DNA of 64,000 nucleotides, from contig NZ_BOQL01000042.1 of the NCBI RefSeq assembly GCF_018332655.1, forward strand, positions 1-64,000, in the 5' to 3' direction. This stretch comes from Actinoplanes auranticolor (GTDB lineage Bacteria; Actinomycetota; Actinomycetes; Mycobacteriales; Micromonosporaceae). The position numbers and the translations under genes are program-made. The first letter of the stretch is position 1, and each line of letters opens with the position of its first letter. Of this stretch, positions 1 to 8,078 are shown piece after piece. Under the pieces are notes generated by a model. It ran no database searches. It was not told the DNA's origin and saw only the letters and a program-made list of their open reading frames with translations.

Positions 1-47
1 CAGCTCGCGTCAGGCCAGGCCAGGCCGGAAGCGGGCGGCAGCGTGCG

Positions 48-1097
48 TCAGGCCAGGTCGAGGGCCTGAGCGGCGGCCATGACGTCGTTCTTGATCGTCG
101 TCGGCGAGGGCGCGGTGCTGATCGCCCACTCCGGGTCCTTCAGGCCGTGCCCGGTCACCGTGCAGACCACCGTGCTGCCGGCCGGGATCATCCCCGCCTC
201 GGCCTGCTGCAGCAGCCCGGCCACGCTGGCCGCGCTGCCCAGCTCGACGAAGACACCGACCTCACGGGCCAGCAGCCGGTACGCCGACAGGATCTCCCGG
301 TCGGTCACCGCCGAGATCAGACCGCCCGAGCTGTCCCGGGCGTCGAGGGCCTTGGTCCAGCTCGCCGGGTTGCCGATCCGGATGGCGGTGGCGATCGTCG
401 ACGGCTCCGGCACCACCTGACCGTTGACGATCGGGGCTGCGCCGGAGGCCTGGAAGCCGTACATCTTGGGGATGATCTTGCTGTTGCCCGCCTCGTGGTC
501 CTCCTGGTAGCCCATCCAGTACGCGGAGATGTTGCCCGCGTTGCCGACCGGCAGGCAGTGGATGTCGGGAGCGGCGCCGAGCGCCTCGACGATCTCGAAG
601 GCGGCCGTCTTCTGCCCGTGCAGGCGGAAGATGTTCACCGAGTTGACCAGGGAGACCGGGAAGTCCTGGGACAGCTTGGAGGCGAGCGCCAGGCAGTCGT
701 CGAAGTTGCCGTTGACCTGCAGCAGCTTGGCCCCGTGGACCAGCGCCTGGGCCAGCTTGCCGAGCGCGATCTTGCCCTGGGGCACGAGCACGGCACAGGT
801 CAGCCCGGCCCGGGCGGCGTACGCGGCCGCGGAGGCACTCGTGTTGCCGGTCGAGGCGCAGATGATCGCCTTCGACCCCTCCTCGACGGCCTTGGACACG
901 GCCATGGTCATGCCGCGGTCCTTGAAGGAGCCGGTCGGATTGGCCCCTTCGACCTTGAGGTACACGTCCGCGCCGGTGCGCCGGGACAGCACCGGCGCCG
1001 GCACGAGCGGCGTGTTGCCCTCATGCAGCGTGACCACCGGGGTGGTCGCGGAGACCGGCAACCGGTCCCGGTACGCCTCAATCAAGCCCCGCCACAT
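48..1097 (-). CDS. thrC: Threonine synthase
   Basis: PLP enzyme converting O-phosphohomoserine to threonine in the cytosol, the last step of the threonine branch. The 349-residue protein is the usual size of the actinobacterial short form. The PLP-binding lysine is about residue 59 in the SFKDRG context, and a glycine-rich phosphate-binding stretch (LPVGNAGN) follows near residue 185. The ATG start has a GAAGGGG ribosome site about eight bases upstream. It is the last gene of a minus-strand run argS-lysA-hom-thrC, separated from hom by 79 bases. The pairing with homoserine dehydrogenase supports the assignment. Confidence 0.96.
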   Translation of the reverse strand: MWRGLIEAYRDRLPVSATTPVVTLHEGNTPLVPAPVLSRRTGADVYLKVEGANPTGSFKDRGMTMAVSKAVEEGSKAIICASTGNTSASAAAYAARAGLTCAVLVPQGKIALGKLAQALVHGAKLLQVNGNFDDCLALASKLSQDFPVSLVNSVNIFRLHGQKTAAFEIVEALGAAPDIHCLPVGNAGNISAYWMGYQEDHEAGNSKIIPKMYGFQASGAAPIVNGQVVPEPSTIATAIRIGNPASWTKALDARDSSGGLISAVTDREILSAYRLLAREVGVFVELGSAASVAGLLQQAEAGMIPAGSTVVCTVTGHGLKDPEWAISTAPSPTTIKNDVMAAAQALDLA

Positions 1098-1176
1098 GGC
1101 ACTGCCCCTTCGTCGTCAACCCTGCAAGCATGCCGTACGTACCCGAATACCGGGACTAGACGTCCACGGCTTGGGA

Positions 1177-2487
1177 TCAGGCGCCGCCCTCGACGCGCAG
1201 CACGCTGGCGATCGAGCGGACGATGTCCAGCGAGCGGAGATCCTCCACCGTGGCCGCCAGGTTCGCGTCCGGCGCGCCGTGGGTCACGATCACCAGCGTG
1301 GCGTCCTCGTCCCGGCCGGACTGCCGCACGGTCGCGATGGACACCTCGTGCTTGGCGAAGACGCCCGCCACGGTGGCCAGCACGCCCTGGCGGTCAGCCA
1401 CGTCGAGGCTGATGTGGTAGCGGGTGACCGACTCGCCGATCGGCCGGATCGGCAGGTGGGCGTACGAGCTCTCGCTGGGCGCGCGGGTGCCCGAGAGCCG
1501 GTTGCGGGCCGCCGCCACGATGTCGCCGAGCACGGCGCTGGCGGTGGGCGTACCCCCGGCTCCCCGGCCGTAGAACATCAGCTGCCCCGCGGCCTCGGCC
1601 TCGACGAAGACCGCGTTGAAGGCGTCGCCGACGCCCGCCAGCGGGTGGCTGCGCGGGATCATCGCCGGGTGCACCCGGACGCTGACCGAGTCGGTGCCGG
1701 CCGAGTCCTCGCCCCGCTGGGCGATGCACAGCAGCTTGATCGTGCAGCCCATCTCCTTGGCGCTGGCCATGTCGGCCGCCGTCACGCCGGTCATGCCCTC
1801 CCGGAACACGTCCGCGGCGGTGACCCGGGTGTGGAACGCGAGCGAGGCGAGGATGGCGGCCTTGGCGGCGGCGTCGAACCCCTCGACGTCGGCGGTCGGG
1901 TCGGCTTCCGCGTACCCCAGCTCGGTGGCCTCGTCCAGGGCCTCACCGAAACCGGCCCCGGTGGCGTCCATCGACGACAGGATGAAGTTGGTCGTGCCGT
2001 TCACGATGCCGGTCACCCGGGTGACGCGGTCGCCGTGCAGCGACTCGCGCAGCGGGCGCAGCAGCGGGATCGCGCCGGCCACGGCGGCCTCGTAGTAGAG
2101 GTCGGCGCCGCCCTCGGCGGCGGCGTCGTGCAGGGTCGCACCGTCCTCCGCGAGCAGCGCCTTGTTGGCCGTGACCACGCTCTTGCCGGCCTTCAGCGAC
2201 TCGGTGAGCCAGGAGCGCGCGGGCTCGATGCCGCCGACCACCTCGATGACCACGTCGACGTCGTCGCGCTTGACCAGCCCGAGCGCGTCGGTGGTGAACA
2301 GGGCCGGATCGATGTCGCTGTCGCGCTGACGGCCCGGCCGGCGCACCGCGATGCCGACGAGCTCCAGCGGGGCGCCGATCCGGGCGGTCAGATCCTCGGA
2401 CTGCTCGTGCAGCAGGCGGACGACCTCGCTGCCGACAGTGCCGCATCCGAGCAGGGCCAGGCGAACCGCGGGCTTCTCAGAACTCAT
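1177..2487 (-). CDS. hom: Homoserine dehydrogenase with C-terminal ACT domain
   Basis: NAD(P)-dependent reduction of aspartate semialdehyde to homoserine, the branch point towards threonine and methionine. The 436-residue protein opens with a Rossmann motif (GCGTVGSEV, residues 15-23). It continues with the dehydrogenase core, including the GIVNGTTN stretch, and ends with an ACT domain from about residue 350, the usual site of threonine feedback inhibition. Its ATG overlaps the lysA stop by four bases (ATGA), so translation is probably coupled. Length and domain order are normal for actinobacteria. Confidence 0.97.
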   Translation of the reverse strand: MSSEKPAVRLALLGCGTVGSEVVRLLHEQSEDLTARIGAPLELVGIAVRRPGRQRDSDIDPALFTTDALGLVKRDDVDVVIEVVGGIEPARSWLTESLKAGKSVVTANKALLAEDGATLHDAAAEGGADLYYEAAVAGAIPLLRPLRESLHGDRVTRVTGIVNGTTNFILSSMDATGAGFGEALDEATELGYAEADPTADVEGFDAAAKAAILASLAFHTRVTAADVFREGMTGVTAADMASAKEMGCTIKLLCIAQRGEDSAGTDSVSVRVHPAMIPRSHPLAGVGDAFNAVFVEAEAAGQLMFYGRGAGGTPTASAVLGDIVAAARNRLSGTRAPSESSYAHLPIRPIGESVTRYHISLDVADRQGVLATVAGVFAKHEVSIATVRQSGRDEDATLVIVTHGAPDANLAATVEDLRSLDIVRSIASVLRVEGGA

Positions 2488-3869
2488 CCCACATCCAATG
2501 CGAGCAGATCATCTTCGGTCTCCCGGCGGACGATCACGCGAGACGCGCCGTCACGCACGGCGACCACCGGCGGCCGGGGCACGTGGTTGTAGTTGCTGGC
2601 CATGCTCCGGCAGTACGCACCCGTACCGGGCACGGCGAGAAGATCTCCGGGCTGCACGTCGGCGGGCAGGAATTCATCCTTCACGACAATGTCCCCGGAT
2701 TCACAATGCTTTCCCACGACGCGGGCGAGGAGCGGGGGCGCGTCGGACTTGCGACCGGCCAGCGTGGCCGAGTACGAGGCGTCGTAGAGGGCGGTACGGA
2801 TGTTGTCGCTCATCCCGCCGTCCACGCTCACGTACGTCCGGATGCCGTCGACGTCCTTGACCGTGCCCACCTCGTACAGGGTGAACACGGCCGGTCCGAC
2901 AATGGCCCGGCCCGGCTCGATCGACAGCCTGGGCCGGCGGAGATTCTCCGCCGCGCACTCGGCGTCGACGATCTTGTTGATCCGCTTGGCCAGGTCGCCG
3001 GCCGGCGACGGGTCGTCCTGGGTCGTGTAGGCGATGCCGAAGCCCCCGCCGAGGTCCAGCTCTTCCAGCTCGACCCCGCGGGCGTCGCGGATCTGCGCCT
3101 GCAGCTCCAGCACCCGCCGGGTGGCGACCTCGAAGCCGGAGGTGTCGAAGATCTGCGAGCCGATGTGCGAGTGCAGGCCGTGCAGGTCCAGCACGTCCTC
3201 GTCGAGCACCCGGATCGCCGCCTCGAACGCGGCCCCGCCGGCCAGCGAGAAGCCGAACTTCTGGTCCTCGTGCGCGGTGGCGATGAACTCGTGGGTGTGC
3301 GCCTCGACGCCGACGGTGACCCGGATCAGCACCTTGGGGCGCTTGCCGCTCTCCCGGGCCAGCGCGGTCAGCCGGTCGATCTCCTGGAACGAGTCCAGGA
3401 TGATCCGGCCCACGCCCGCGTCCAGCGCCCGGGTCAGCTCGGAGACCGACTTGTTGTTGCCGTGGAAGCCCATCCGCTCGGCCGGGAAGCCGGCCGCCAG
3501 TGCGACGGCCAGCTCGCCGCCGGAGCAGACGTCGAGGAACAGGCCCTCCTCGTTGATGACCTTGACCACGGCCTTGCACAGGAACGACTTGCCTGCGTAG
3601 TAGACGTCGGCACCGGCGAAGGCGGCCGCGAAATCGCGGCAGCGCGAGCGCAGGTCGTCCTCGTCCAGGAAGTACGCCGGCGTGCCGTACTCGGCGGCCA
3701 GATCGAGGACGCTGACGCCGCCGATCTCCACGGCCCCGGCCTCGGCGCGGCGCACGGTCCGCGGCCAGAGCTGCGGTACGAGCGCGTTGACGTCCTGCGG
3801 GGGACGCAGCCACGCCGGTCCCCGGTTGCCGATGTCGCCGTGCAGCGCTCCGGCCTCATGTGCCCGCAT
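2484..3869 (-). CDS. lysA: Diaminopimelate decarboxylase
   Basis: Decarboxylates meso-diaminopimelate to L-lysine. This is a 461-residue fold-III PLP enzyme. The PLP lysine is at about residue 94 in YAGKSF, and the catalytic cysteine motif CESGD lies near residue 390. A glycine-rich phosphate loop (GGGFG) and an EPGRAI segment are in the expected places. It lies two bases downstream of argS and overlaps hom by four bases, forming a tight aspartate-family operon. The roughly 40 residues before the first conserved block are typical of actinobacterial LysA, so the upstream ATG was kept. Confidence 0.96.
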   Translation of the reverse strand: MRAHEAGALHGDIGNRGPAWLRPPQDVNALVPQLWPRTVRRAEAGAVEIGGVSVLDLAAEYGTPAYFLDEDDLRSRCRDFAAAFAGADVYYAGKSFLCKAVVKVINEEGLFLDVCSGGELAVALAAGFPAERMGFHGNNKSVSELTRALDAGVGRIILDSFQEIDRLTALARESGKRPKVLIRVTVGVEAHTHEFIATAHEDQKFGFSLAGGAAFEAAIRVLDEDVLDLHGLHSHIGSQIFDTSGFEVATRRVLELQAQIRDARGVELEELDLGGGFGIAYTTQDDPSPAGDLAKRINKIVDAECAAENLRRPRLSIEPGRAIVGPAVFTLYEVGTVKDVDGIRTYVSVDGGMSDNIRTALYDASYSATLAGRKSDAPPLLARVVGKHCESGDIVVKDEFLPADVQPGDLLAVPGTGAYCRSMASNYNHVPRPPVVAVRDGASRVIVRRETEDDLLALDVG

Positions 3870-3871
3870 GA

Positions 3872-5542
3872 CTACATCCTCTCGGGGGCGGAGACGCCCA
3901 GCAGTGCCAAACCGTTCGCGATCACCGTTCGGGTGGCGTCATTCAGCCACAGGCGGGCCTTGTTGGCCTCGCCGATCGGCTCGTCGCCCTTCGGCAGGAT
4001 CCGGCAGGCCGGCTCGTCGTAGAACCGGTGATACGCCCCCGCGACCTCTTCCAGGTAGCGGGCGACGCGGTGCGGCTCACGCAGCTCGGCCGCGCTCGCC
4101 ACCACAGCCGGATATTCACCCAGCGCCTTGAGAAGGTCGTTCTCCTTCTCGTTGGTGAGCAGCTCGGGCCGGAAGTCGGCGGCCTCACCGCGGGTCAGCC
4201 CCACCGTCGCGGCCTGGCGCGCGGCGCTGGCCGTACGGGCCGCGACGTACTGGACGTAGTACACCGGATTGTCCCTGGACGCGCGGGTCCACAGGGCGAT
4301 GTCGATGTCGATCGGCGAGTCCGAGGAGTACCGCGCCAGGGCGTACCGGGTGGCGTCCACGCCCAGGGCGTCGACGAAGTCCTCCAGCGTGATGACCGTG
4401 CCGGCGCGCTTGCTCATCCGCAGCGGCTCGCCGTCGCGGACCAGGTTGACCAGCTGGCCGATCAGGATCTCGAGGTTGGCGTCCGGGTCGTCGCCGAAGC
4501 AGGCGGCCATGGCCTTCATCCGGCCGATGTAGCCGTGGTGGTCGGCGCCCAGCATGATCACGACCCGGTCGAAGCCCCGCTTGCGCTTGTCCAGGTAGTA
4601 GGCACAGTCCGCGGCGAAGTAGGTCCAGTCGCCGTCCGACTTGCGCAGCACCCGGTCCTTGTCGTCACCGAAGTCGGTGGTCCGCAGCCAGGTCGCGCCC
4701 TCGGATTCGTAGATGTGCCCCTGCTCGCGCAGCCGGTCCAGAGCCTCCTGCAGTTCACCCCGGTCGTGCAGGTCCTTCTCGTTGAAGTACGTGTCGAAGT
4801 GCACGCCGAACTCGTCCAGCGACTGCCGGATCTCGGCGAACATCAGCTTGACGCCCTCGACCCGGAACACCTCGAGCGCCTCGTCCTCGCCCAGCTTCAG
4901 CGTGTCCGGGGCCTCGGCCAGCACCGCGGTGGCGATCTCGGCGATGTACGCGCCCCCGTACCCGTCCTCGGGGGCCGGCTCGCCCTTGGCCGCGGCGTAC
5001 AGCGAACGGGCGAACCGGTCGATCTGCGAACCGGCGTCGTTGAAGTAGTACTCCGTGCCGACGTCGGCACCGGCCGCCCGCAGCAGCCGGGACAGGGCGT
5101 CACCGACGGCCGCCCAGCGCACCCCGCCGATGTGCACGGGGCCGGTGGGGTTGGCCGAGACGAACTCCAGGTTGATCCGCTGCCCGGCCAGGCGGTCGGT
5201 GCGGCCGTACTCCTGGCCCGCCAGCACCACGTCGCGCGCCAGCACCCCGGCGGCGGCCGCGTCCAGGCGGATGTTGAGGAAGCCGGGCCCCGCGATCTCC
5301 ACCGACTTGATGCCGGGACGGCTGCTGAGTTCCTCGGCGAGCGCCGCGGCCAGCTCACGCGGCGCGACACCGGCCTTCTTGGCGAGCTGCATGGCCATCG
5401 TCGACGCGTAGTCGCCGTGCTCGGGGTTTCGGGGTCGCTCCACCGTCGTGGTCTCCGGCAGCAGGGAGACATCCAGGCCGCGGGTGACGAATACGGCACG
5501 CGCAGCTGTGAGAACGGTGGAAGCGAGGTCAGCGGGAGTCAC
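3872..5542 (-). CDS. argS: Arginyl-tRNA synthetase
   Basis: Class I synthetase charging tRNA-Arg with arginine. The 556-residue protein has an N-terminal Arg-tRNA additional domain, a class I signature (PVHIGG, about residue 130), a KMSKS-like motif (RMSKRAG) and a C-terminal DALR anticodon-binding domain. Translation starts at a GTG. It leads the argS-lysA-hom-thrC operon, a gene order common in actinobacteria. A tRNA-Arg(CCG) gene, one of its substrates, lies 1.6 kb away on the other strand. Confidence 0.97.
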   Translation of the reverse strand: MTPADLASTVLTAARAVFVTRGLDVSLLPETTTVERPRNPEHGDYASTMAMQLAKKAGVAPRELAAALAEELSSRPGIKSVEIAGPGFLNIRLDAAAAGVLARDVVLAGQEYGRTDRLAGQRINLEFVSANPTGPVHIGGVRWAAVGDALSRLLRAAGADVGTEYYFNDAGSQIDRFARSLYAAAKGEPAPEDGYGGAYIAEIATAVLAEAPDTLKLGEDEALEVFRVEGVKLMFAEIRQSLDEFGVHFDTYFNEKDLHDRGELQEALDRLREQGHIYESEGATWLRTTDFGDDKDRVLRKSDGDWTYFAADCAYYLDKRKRGFDRVVIMLGADHHGYIGRMKAMAACFGDDPDANLEILIGQLVNLVRDGEPLRMSKRAGTVITLEDFVDALGVDATRYALARYSSDSPIDIDIALWTRASRDNPVYYVQYVAARTASAARQAATVGLTRGEAADFRPELLTNEKENDLLKALGEYPAVVASAAELREPHRVARYLEEVAGAYHRFYDEPACRILPKGDEPIGEANKARLWLNDATRTVIANGLALLGVSAPERM

Positions 5543-5638
5543 TGAGCCATGCTATCCGGGTAGACTTTGCCGCCCGGCGGCGTACCGGGGCCTGCTCGCG
5601 GGCCCGGCCCGACCTTTCCATCGGATTGACGAGGAACG

Positions 5639-6451
5639 ATGAGCATGAGCACCCCGGGACCCGACAGGGTCCCGTCCACCGTGAAGGTCGACAAGACGTC
5701 GGGCCAGGGCAAGCCGCCCGCGGCCAAGTCCACCGGTGCGAAGTCCGCCGGGGCCAAGTCCGGAACGCGCCCCGGCGCCCGCCCGCAGGGCAAGGGCGGC
5801 AAGGGCCGCAAGCCCACCGCGCCGGTCACGGTCAAAGGCAGCCGCAACTGGGGCCCGATCGCGGTGGCCGGTGTCGTCGTGCTGATCGCGGTGGGCATCA
5901 TCGGGTACGGCGTGTTCGCGTCGATGAAGGGCACCCAGTCCTGGGAGGACCGGGCGGCCGGCATCGAGGGCGTGGTCAACTACCGCGCCCAGAACAACCC
6001 GGCGATCAACGCGCAGGACCACAAGGACGGCCCGCTCACCTACGTGACGAACCCGCCGGTGGGCGGCGCGCACAACGCCGCCTGGCAGAACTGCATGGGC
6101 GACGTGTACGCCGAGCCGATCGCCAACGAGCACGCCGTGCACAGCCTCGAGCACGGTGCCGTGTGGGTGACCTACAAGCAGGGCCTCCCCGCCGACCAGG
6201 TCACCAAGCTGCAGGAGAAGGTCCAGGGCCGGGACTACATGTTCATGAGCCCGATCGCGAACCTCGACAAGAACATCTCCGTGCAGGCCTGGGGCTACCA
6301 GCTCAAGGTCGACAACGCCGACGACAAGCGGATCGACGAGTTCGTCAAGGCCCTGCGCCTGAACGCGACGCTGGAGCCGAACGCCGCCTGCTCGAGCGGC
6401 AAGACGACGACGGGCCCGATCCAGGCCGCGGCTCCTCCCGCGGGCAACTGA
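5639..6451 (+). CDS. DUF3105 membrane-anchored protein
   Basis: A 270-residue protein of unknown function. Residues 1-70 are a basic Lys/Gly/Ala/Pro-rich cytoplasmic segment, followed by one transmembrane helix (about 74-98) and an extracytoplasmic DUF3105 domain. The family's conserved histidines are visible in GGAHNAAWQNC and in EHAVHSLEHG, which look like a metal site. A GAGGAA ribosome site precedes the ATG. The stop codon overlaps the start of the downstream DUF305 gene by one base, so the two are co-translated and probably act together outside the membrane. A metal- or copper-related role is a guess. Confidence 0.85.
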   Translation: MSMSTPGPDRVPSTVKVDKTSGQGKPPAAKSTGAKSAGAKSGTRPGARPQGKGGKGRKPTAPVTVKGSRNWGPIAVAGVVVLIAVGIIGYGVFASMKGTQSWEDRAAGIEGVVNYRAQNNPAINAQDHKDGPLTYVTNPPVGGAHNAAWQNCMGDVYAEPIANEHAVHSLEHGAVWVTYKQGLPADQVTKLQEKVQGRDYMFMSPIANLDKNISVQAWGYQLKVDNADDKRIDEFVKALRLNATLEPNAACSSGKTTTGPIQAAAPPAGN

Positions 6452-7119
6452 TGACAGTCTCGACCGAGTCGAACGCACCGGCCGACGCCGGCGCGAGCGA
6501 CGACACCACCCCGGCCGGCCACCGCCGGTTCGGGGCGGTGTGGCTCGCCGCCGTCCTGGTCTTCGGCCTGCTCGTGGGGCTGGCCATCGGCCTGCTCGGC
6601 CCGCGCCTGACCACCCCCGGCGACGACTCGGTCGAGGCCGGCTTCCTGCGCGACATGAGCACCCACCACGCCCAGGCGGTGGAGATGTCGATGATCGCCC
6701 ACGCGAACTCGGCCGACCCGGCCGTCGTCACCCTGAGCGCGGACATCGCCATGACCCAGCACGGCCAGATCGGCTACATGCAGGCCTGGCTGCGCGACTG
6801 GAAACTGAGCCCGACGTCGTCGGCGCCCCCGATGTCCTGGATGAAGGACTCGGCCGGCTCGGTGCAGAACGGGCTGATGCCGGGCATGGCCACCCCGGCC
6901 CAGCTGGCCGACCTCCGCAAGGCGACCGGCACAGCCCTGGACGTGCAGTTCCTGACCCTCATGCGCCAGCACCACCTGGGCGGCATCCACATGGCCCAGG
7001 AGATCCTCGACGAGTCGGACAACACCGACGTGACCTGGCTGGCGGAATCCCAGGTCCGCGGCCAGCAGGGCGAGATCAACCTGATCGACTCCATGCTGAA
7101 GAAGCTCCAGGCAACCTGA
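6451..7119 (+). CDS. DUF305 family protein
   Basis: A 222-residue protein with one N-terminal transmembrane helix (about 30-52) and an extracytoplasmic ferritin-like DUF305 domain. The two characteristic motifs are present: MSTHHAQAVEM and MRQHHLGGIHMAQ, each with paired histidines, plus methionine-rich surroundings. DUF305 proteins are often found with copper-handling genes, but the function is unproven. The ATG at 6451 shares a base with the stop of the DUF3105 gene (TGATG). A much longer reading frame extends upstream in the same phase, but it overlaps the DUF3105 gene and looks like a shadow. Confidence 0.87.
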   Translation: MTVSTESNAPADAGASDDTTPAGHRRFGAVWLAAVLVFGLLVGLAIGLLGPRLTTPGDDSVEAGFLRDMSTHHAQAVEMSMIAHANSADPAVVTLSADIAMTQHGQIGYMQAWLRDWKLSPTSSAPPMSWMKDSAGSVQNGLMPGMATPAQLADLRKATGTALDVQFLTLMRQHHLGGIHMAQEILDESDNTDVTWLAESQVRGQQGEINLIDSMLKKLQAT

Positions 7120-7127
7120 CCGGCGGC

Positions 7128-7163
7128 GCGCCGCGGAACCGATTGGCGAGGGCTCCGCGGCGC
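7128..7163 (+). terminator. GC-rich inverted repeat after the DUF305 gene
   Basis: GCGCCGCGGA at 7128-7137 pairs perfectly with TCCGCGGCGC at 7154-7163 around a 16-base loop. It starts nine bases after the DUF305 stop and ends before the tRNA, so it probably terminates the DUF3105-DUF305 transcript. No U-tract follows, as is common in high-GC actinobacteria. Confidence 0.5.
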
Positions 7164-7185
7164 CTGCTAGGCTCAGTTCCGCTGA

Positions 7186-7257
7186 GCCCCCGTAGCTCAG
7201 GGGATAGAGCGTCGCCCTCCGGAGGCGAAAGCGCAGGTTCGAATCCTGCCGGGGGCA
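7186..7257 (+). tRNA. tRNA-Arg (anticodon CCG)
   Basis: A complete cloverleaf can be folded. The acceptor stem pairs GCCCCCG (7186-7192) with CGGGGGC (7250-7256), with discriminator A at 7257. The D arm is GCTC/GAGC. The anticodon stem TCGCC/GGCGA encloses the loop CTCCGGA, giving anticodon CCG, which reads CGG arginine codons. The T arm is GCAGG-TTCGAAT-CCTGC. CCA is not encoded. The gene forms the left boundary of an AT-richer region holding an integrase relic, so its 3' end is a plausible integration site. Confidence 0.96.
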
Positions 7258-7680
7258 CAAAGCTTCACCAGGCGATTTGGGTCACTGACCAGCGGTAACG
7301 AGGTCGGTGGCCTTCTTCGTCGGTCCAGCCACATCCGGCCATCGCCGGCCCGCGACGGCCACTCTTGCCGGATACATGCCGAAGTCTTGGCGTCACCGCC
7401 GCGCCAGGCCGCTGGCTACCTGGAGCAAGCGACGACGCAGGAGGCTGCGGGAACTGACCGAGGTTGGACCGAAAGACTGGCGACGACCAACTGATCTCGG
7501 AGCGAACTGCAGACGAGCAGGTGCATCGCGTCGAGCGGCGGATCGAGCGCCCTCCGCCCCAGCCTTGCCTAGGCAGCATCCCCTGAGTCATCCCAATGAT
7601 CGACCCTCAGATGGCTGAAGCACCCAGATTGACTTGATCAATTCGGCCCTCCAATCAGGATCAGTTAAGGTTCGAGTGCG
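7258..7680. other. Non-coding stretch at island boundary
   Basis: About 420 bases between the tRNA and the ribosome site of the next gene. Short open frames exist on both strands but none has a credible start signal or a recognisable product. GC content falls towards the right end. A TTGACT hexamer at 7629-7634 could be a -35 element for the downstream gene, but I see no convincing -10. I found no second copy of the tRNA 3' end. Confidence 0.5.
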
Positions 7681-7694
7681 AGAAGGAGGTTGGC

Positions 7695-8069
7695 GTGGAT
7701 CCGGTATCCCTAATCGTTGGTGCGTTGGCAGCAGGTCTCTCCGAGTCCGTGACTGGGGCAGTCCAGGACACCTACAAGGGCCTCAGAGATGCGCTCATCC
7801 GAAGGATTCGCCGGAGCAACGCCAGTCCGGAAGTTAACGCAGAGCAAGCCGTTCGAGCGTTGGAAAGCAAGGCGGCTGATCCGCAGGCGTTGCACGCTTC
7901 GATCAAAGCGACTGACCTAGGTGATGATCCCGAGGTCGTATCACAGGCACGGCTGGTGCTCGAAGCTGCTGACCGGGCTGGCATCAAGGTCGGGAAGTAC
8001 GTCGTTGACCTACGCGAAGCAAAGGGCGTTCAGGTTGGCGACAACCCCAACATGACAATCAACTTCTAG
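7695..8069 (+). CDS. Bell-like small effector with C-terminal RHIM-like amyloid motif
   Basis: A 124-residue protein, probably the executioner of a two-gene signalling module. The GTG start is set by a near-perfect ribosome site, AGAAGGAGGT, at 7681-7690. Residues 3-20 form a hydrophobic, glycine/alanine-rich segment and the rest to about residue 105 is predicted helical. This matches what I know of bacterial HeLo-like (Bell) domains, thought to attack membranes like fungal HeLo or the MLKL bundle. The last residues (112-124) read VQVGDNPNMTINF, close to the RHIM core of human RIPK3. The neighbouring STAND ATPase, nine bases downstream, carries a matching motif. The helical-domain assignment is by resemblance; the motif is directly visible. 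Confidence 0.72.
   Translation: MDPVSLIVGALAAGLSESVTGAVQDTYKGLRDALIRRIRRSNASPEVNAEQAVRALESKAADPQALHASIKATDLGDDPEVVSQARLVLEAADRAGIKVGKYVVDLREAKGVQVGDNPNMTINF
8028..8066 (+). other. RHIM-like amyloid motif, effector copy
   Basis: Encodes VQVGDNPNMTINF at the extreme C-terminus of the Bell-like protein. The RHIM core pattern is [IV]-Q-[IV]-G-x-x-N, followed by a hydrophobic residue. Here VQVGDN is identical to the start of the RIPK3 core, with P inserted before N-M. Terminal position is typical of effector-side amyloid signalling motifs. Confidence 0.72.
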
Positions 8070-8078
8070 AGCAGGCCG

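Noticed and set aside
5626..6450. Upstream extension of the DUF305 reading frame across the DUF3105 gene
   Set aside because: The extension is Arg/Pro/Gly-rich shadow sequence. The DUF3105 product in the other frame has a clear helix and conserved histidines.
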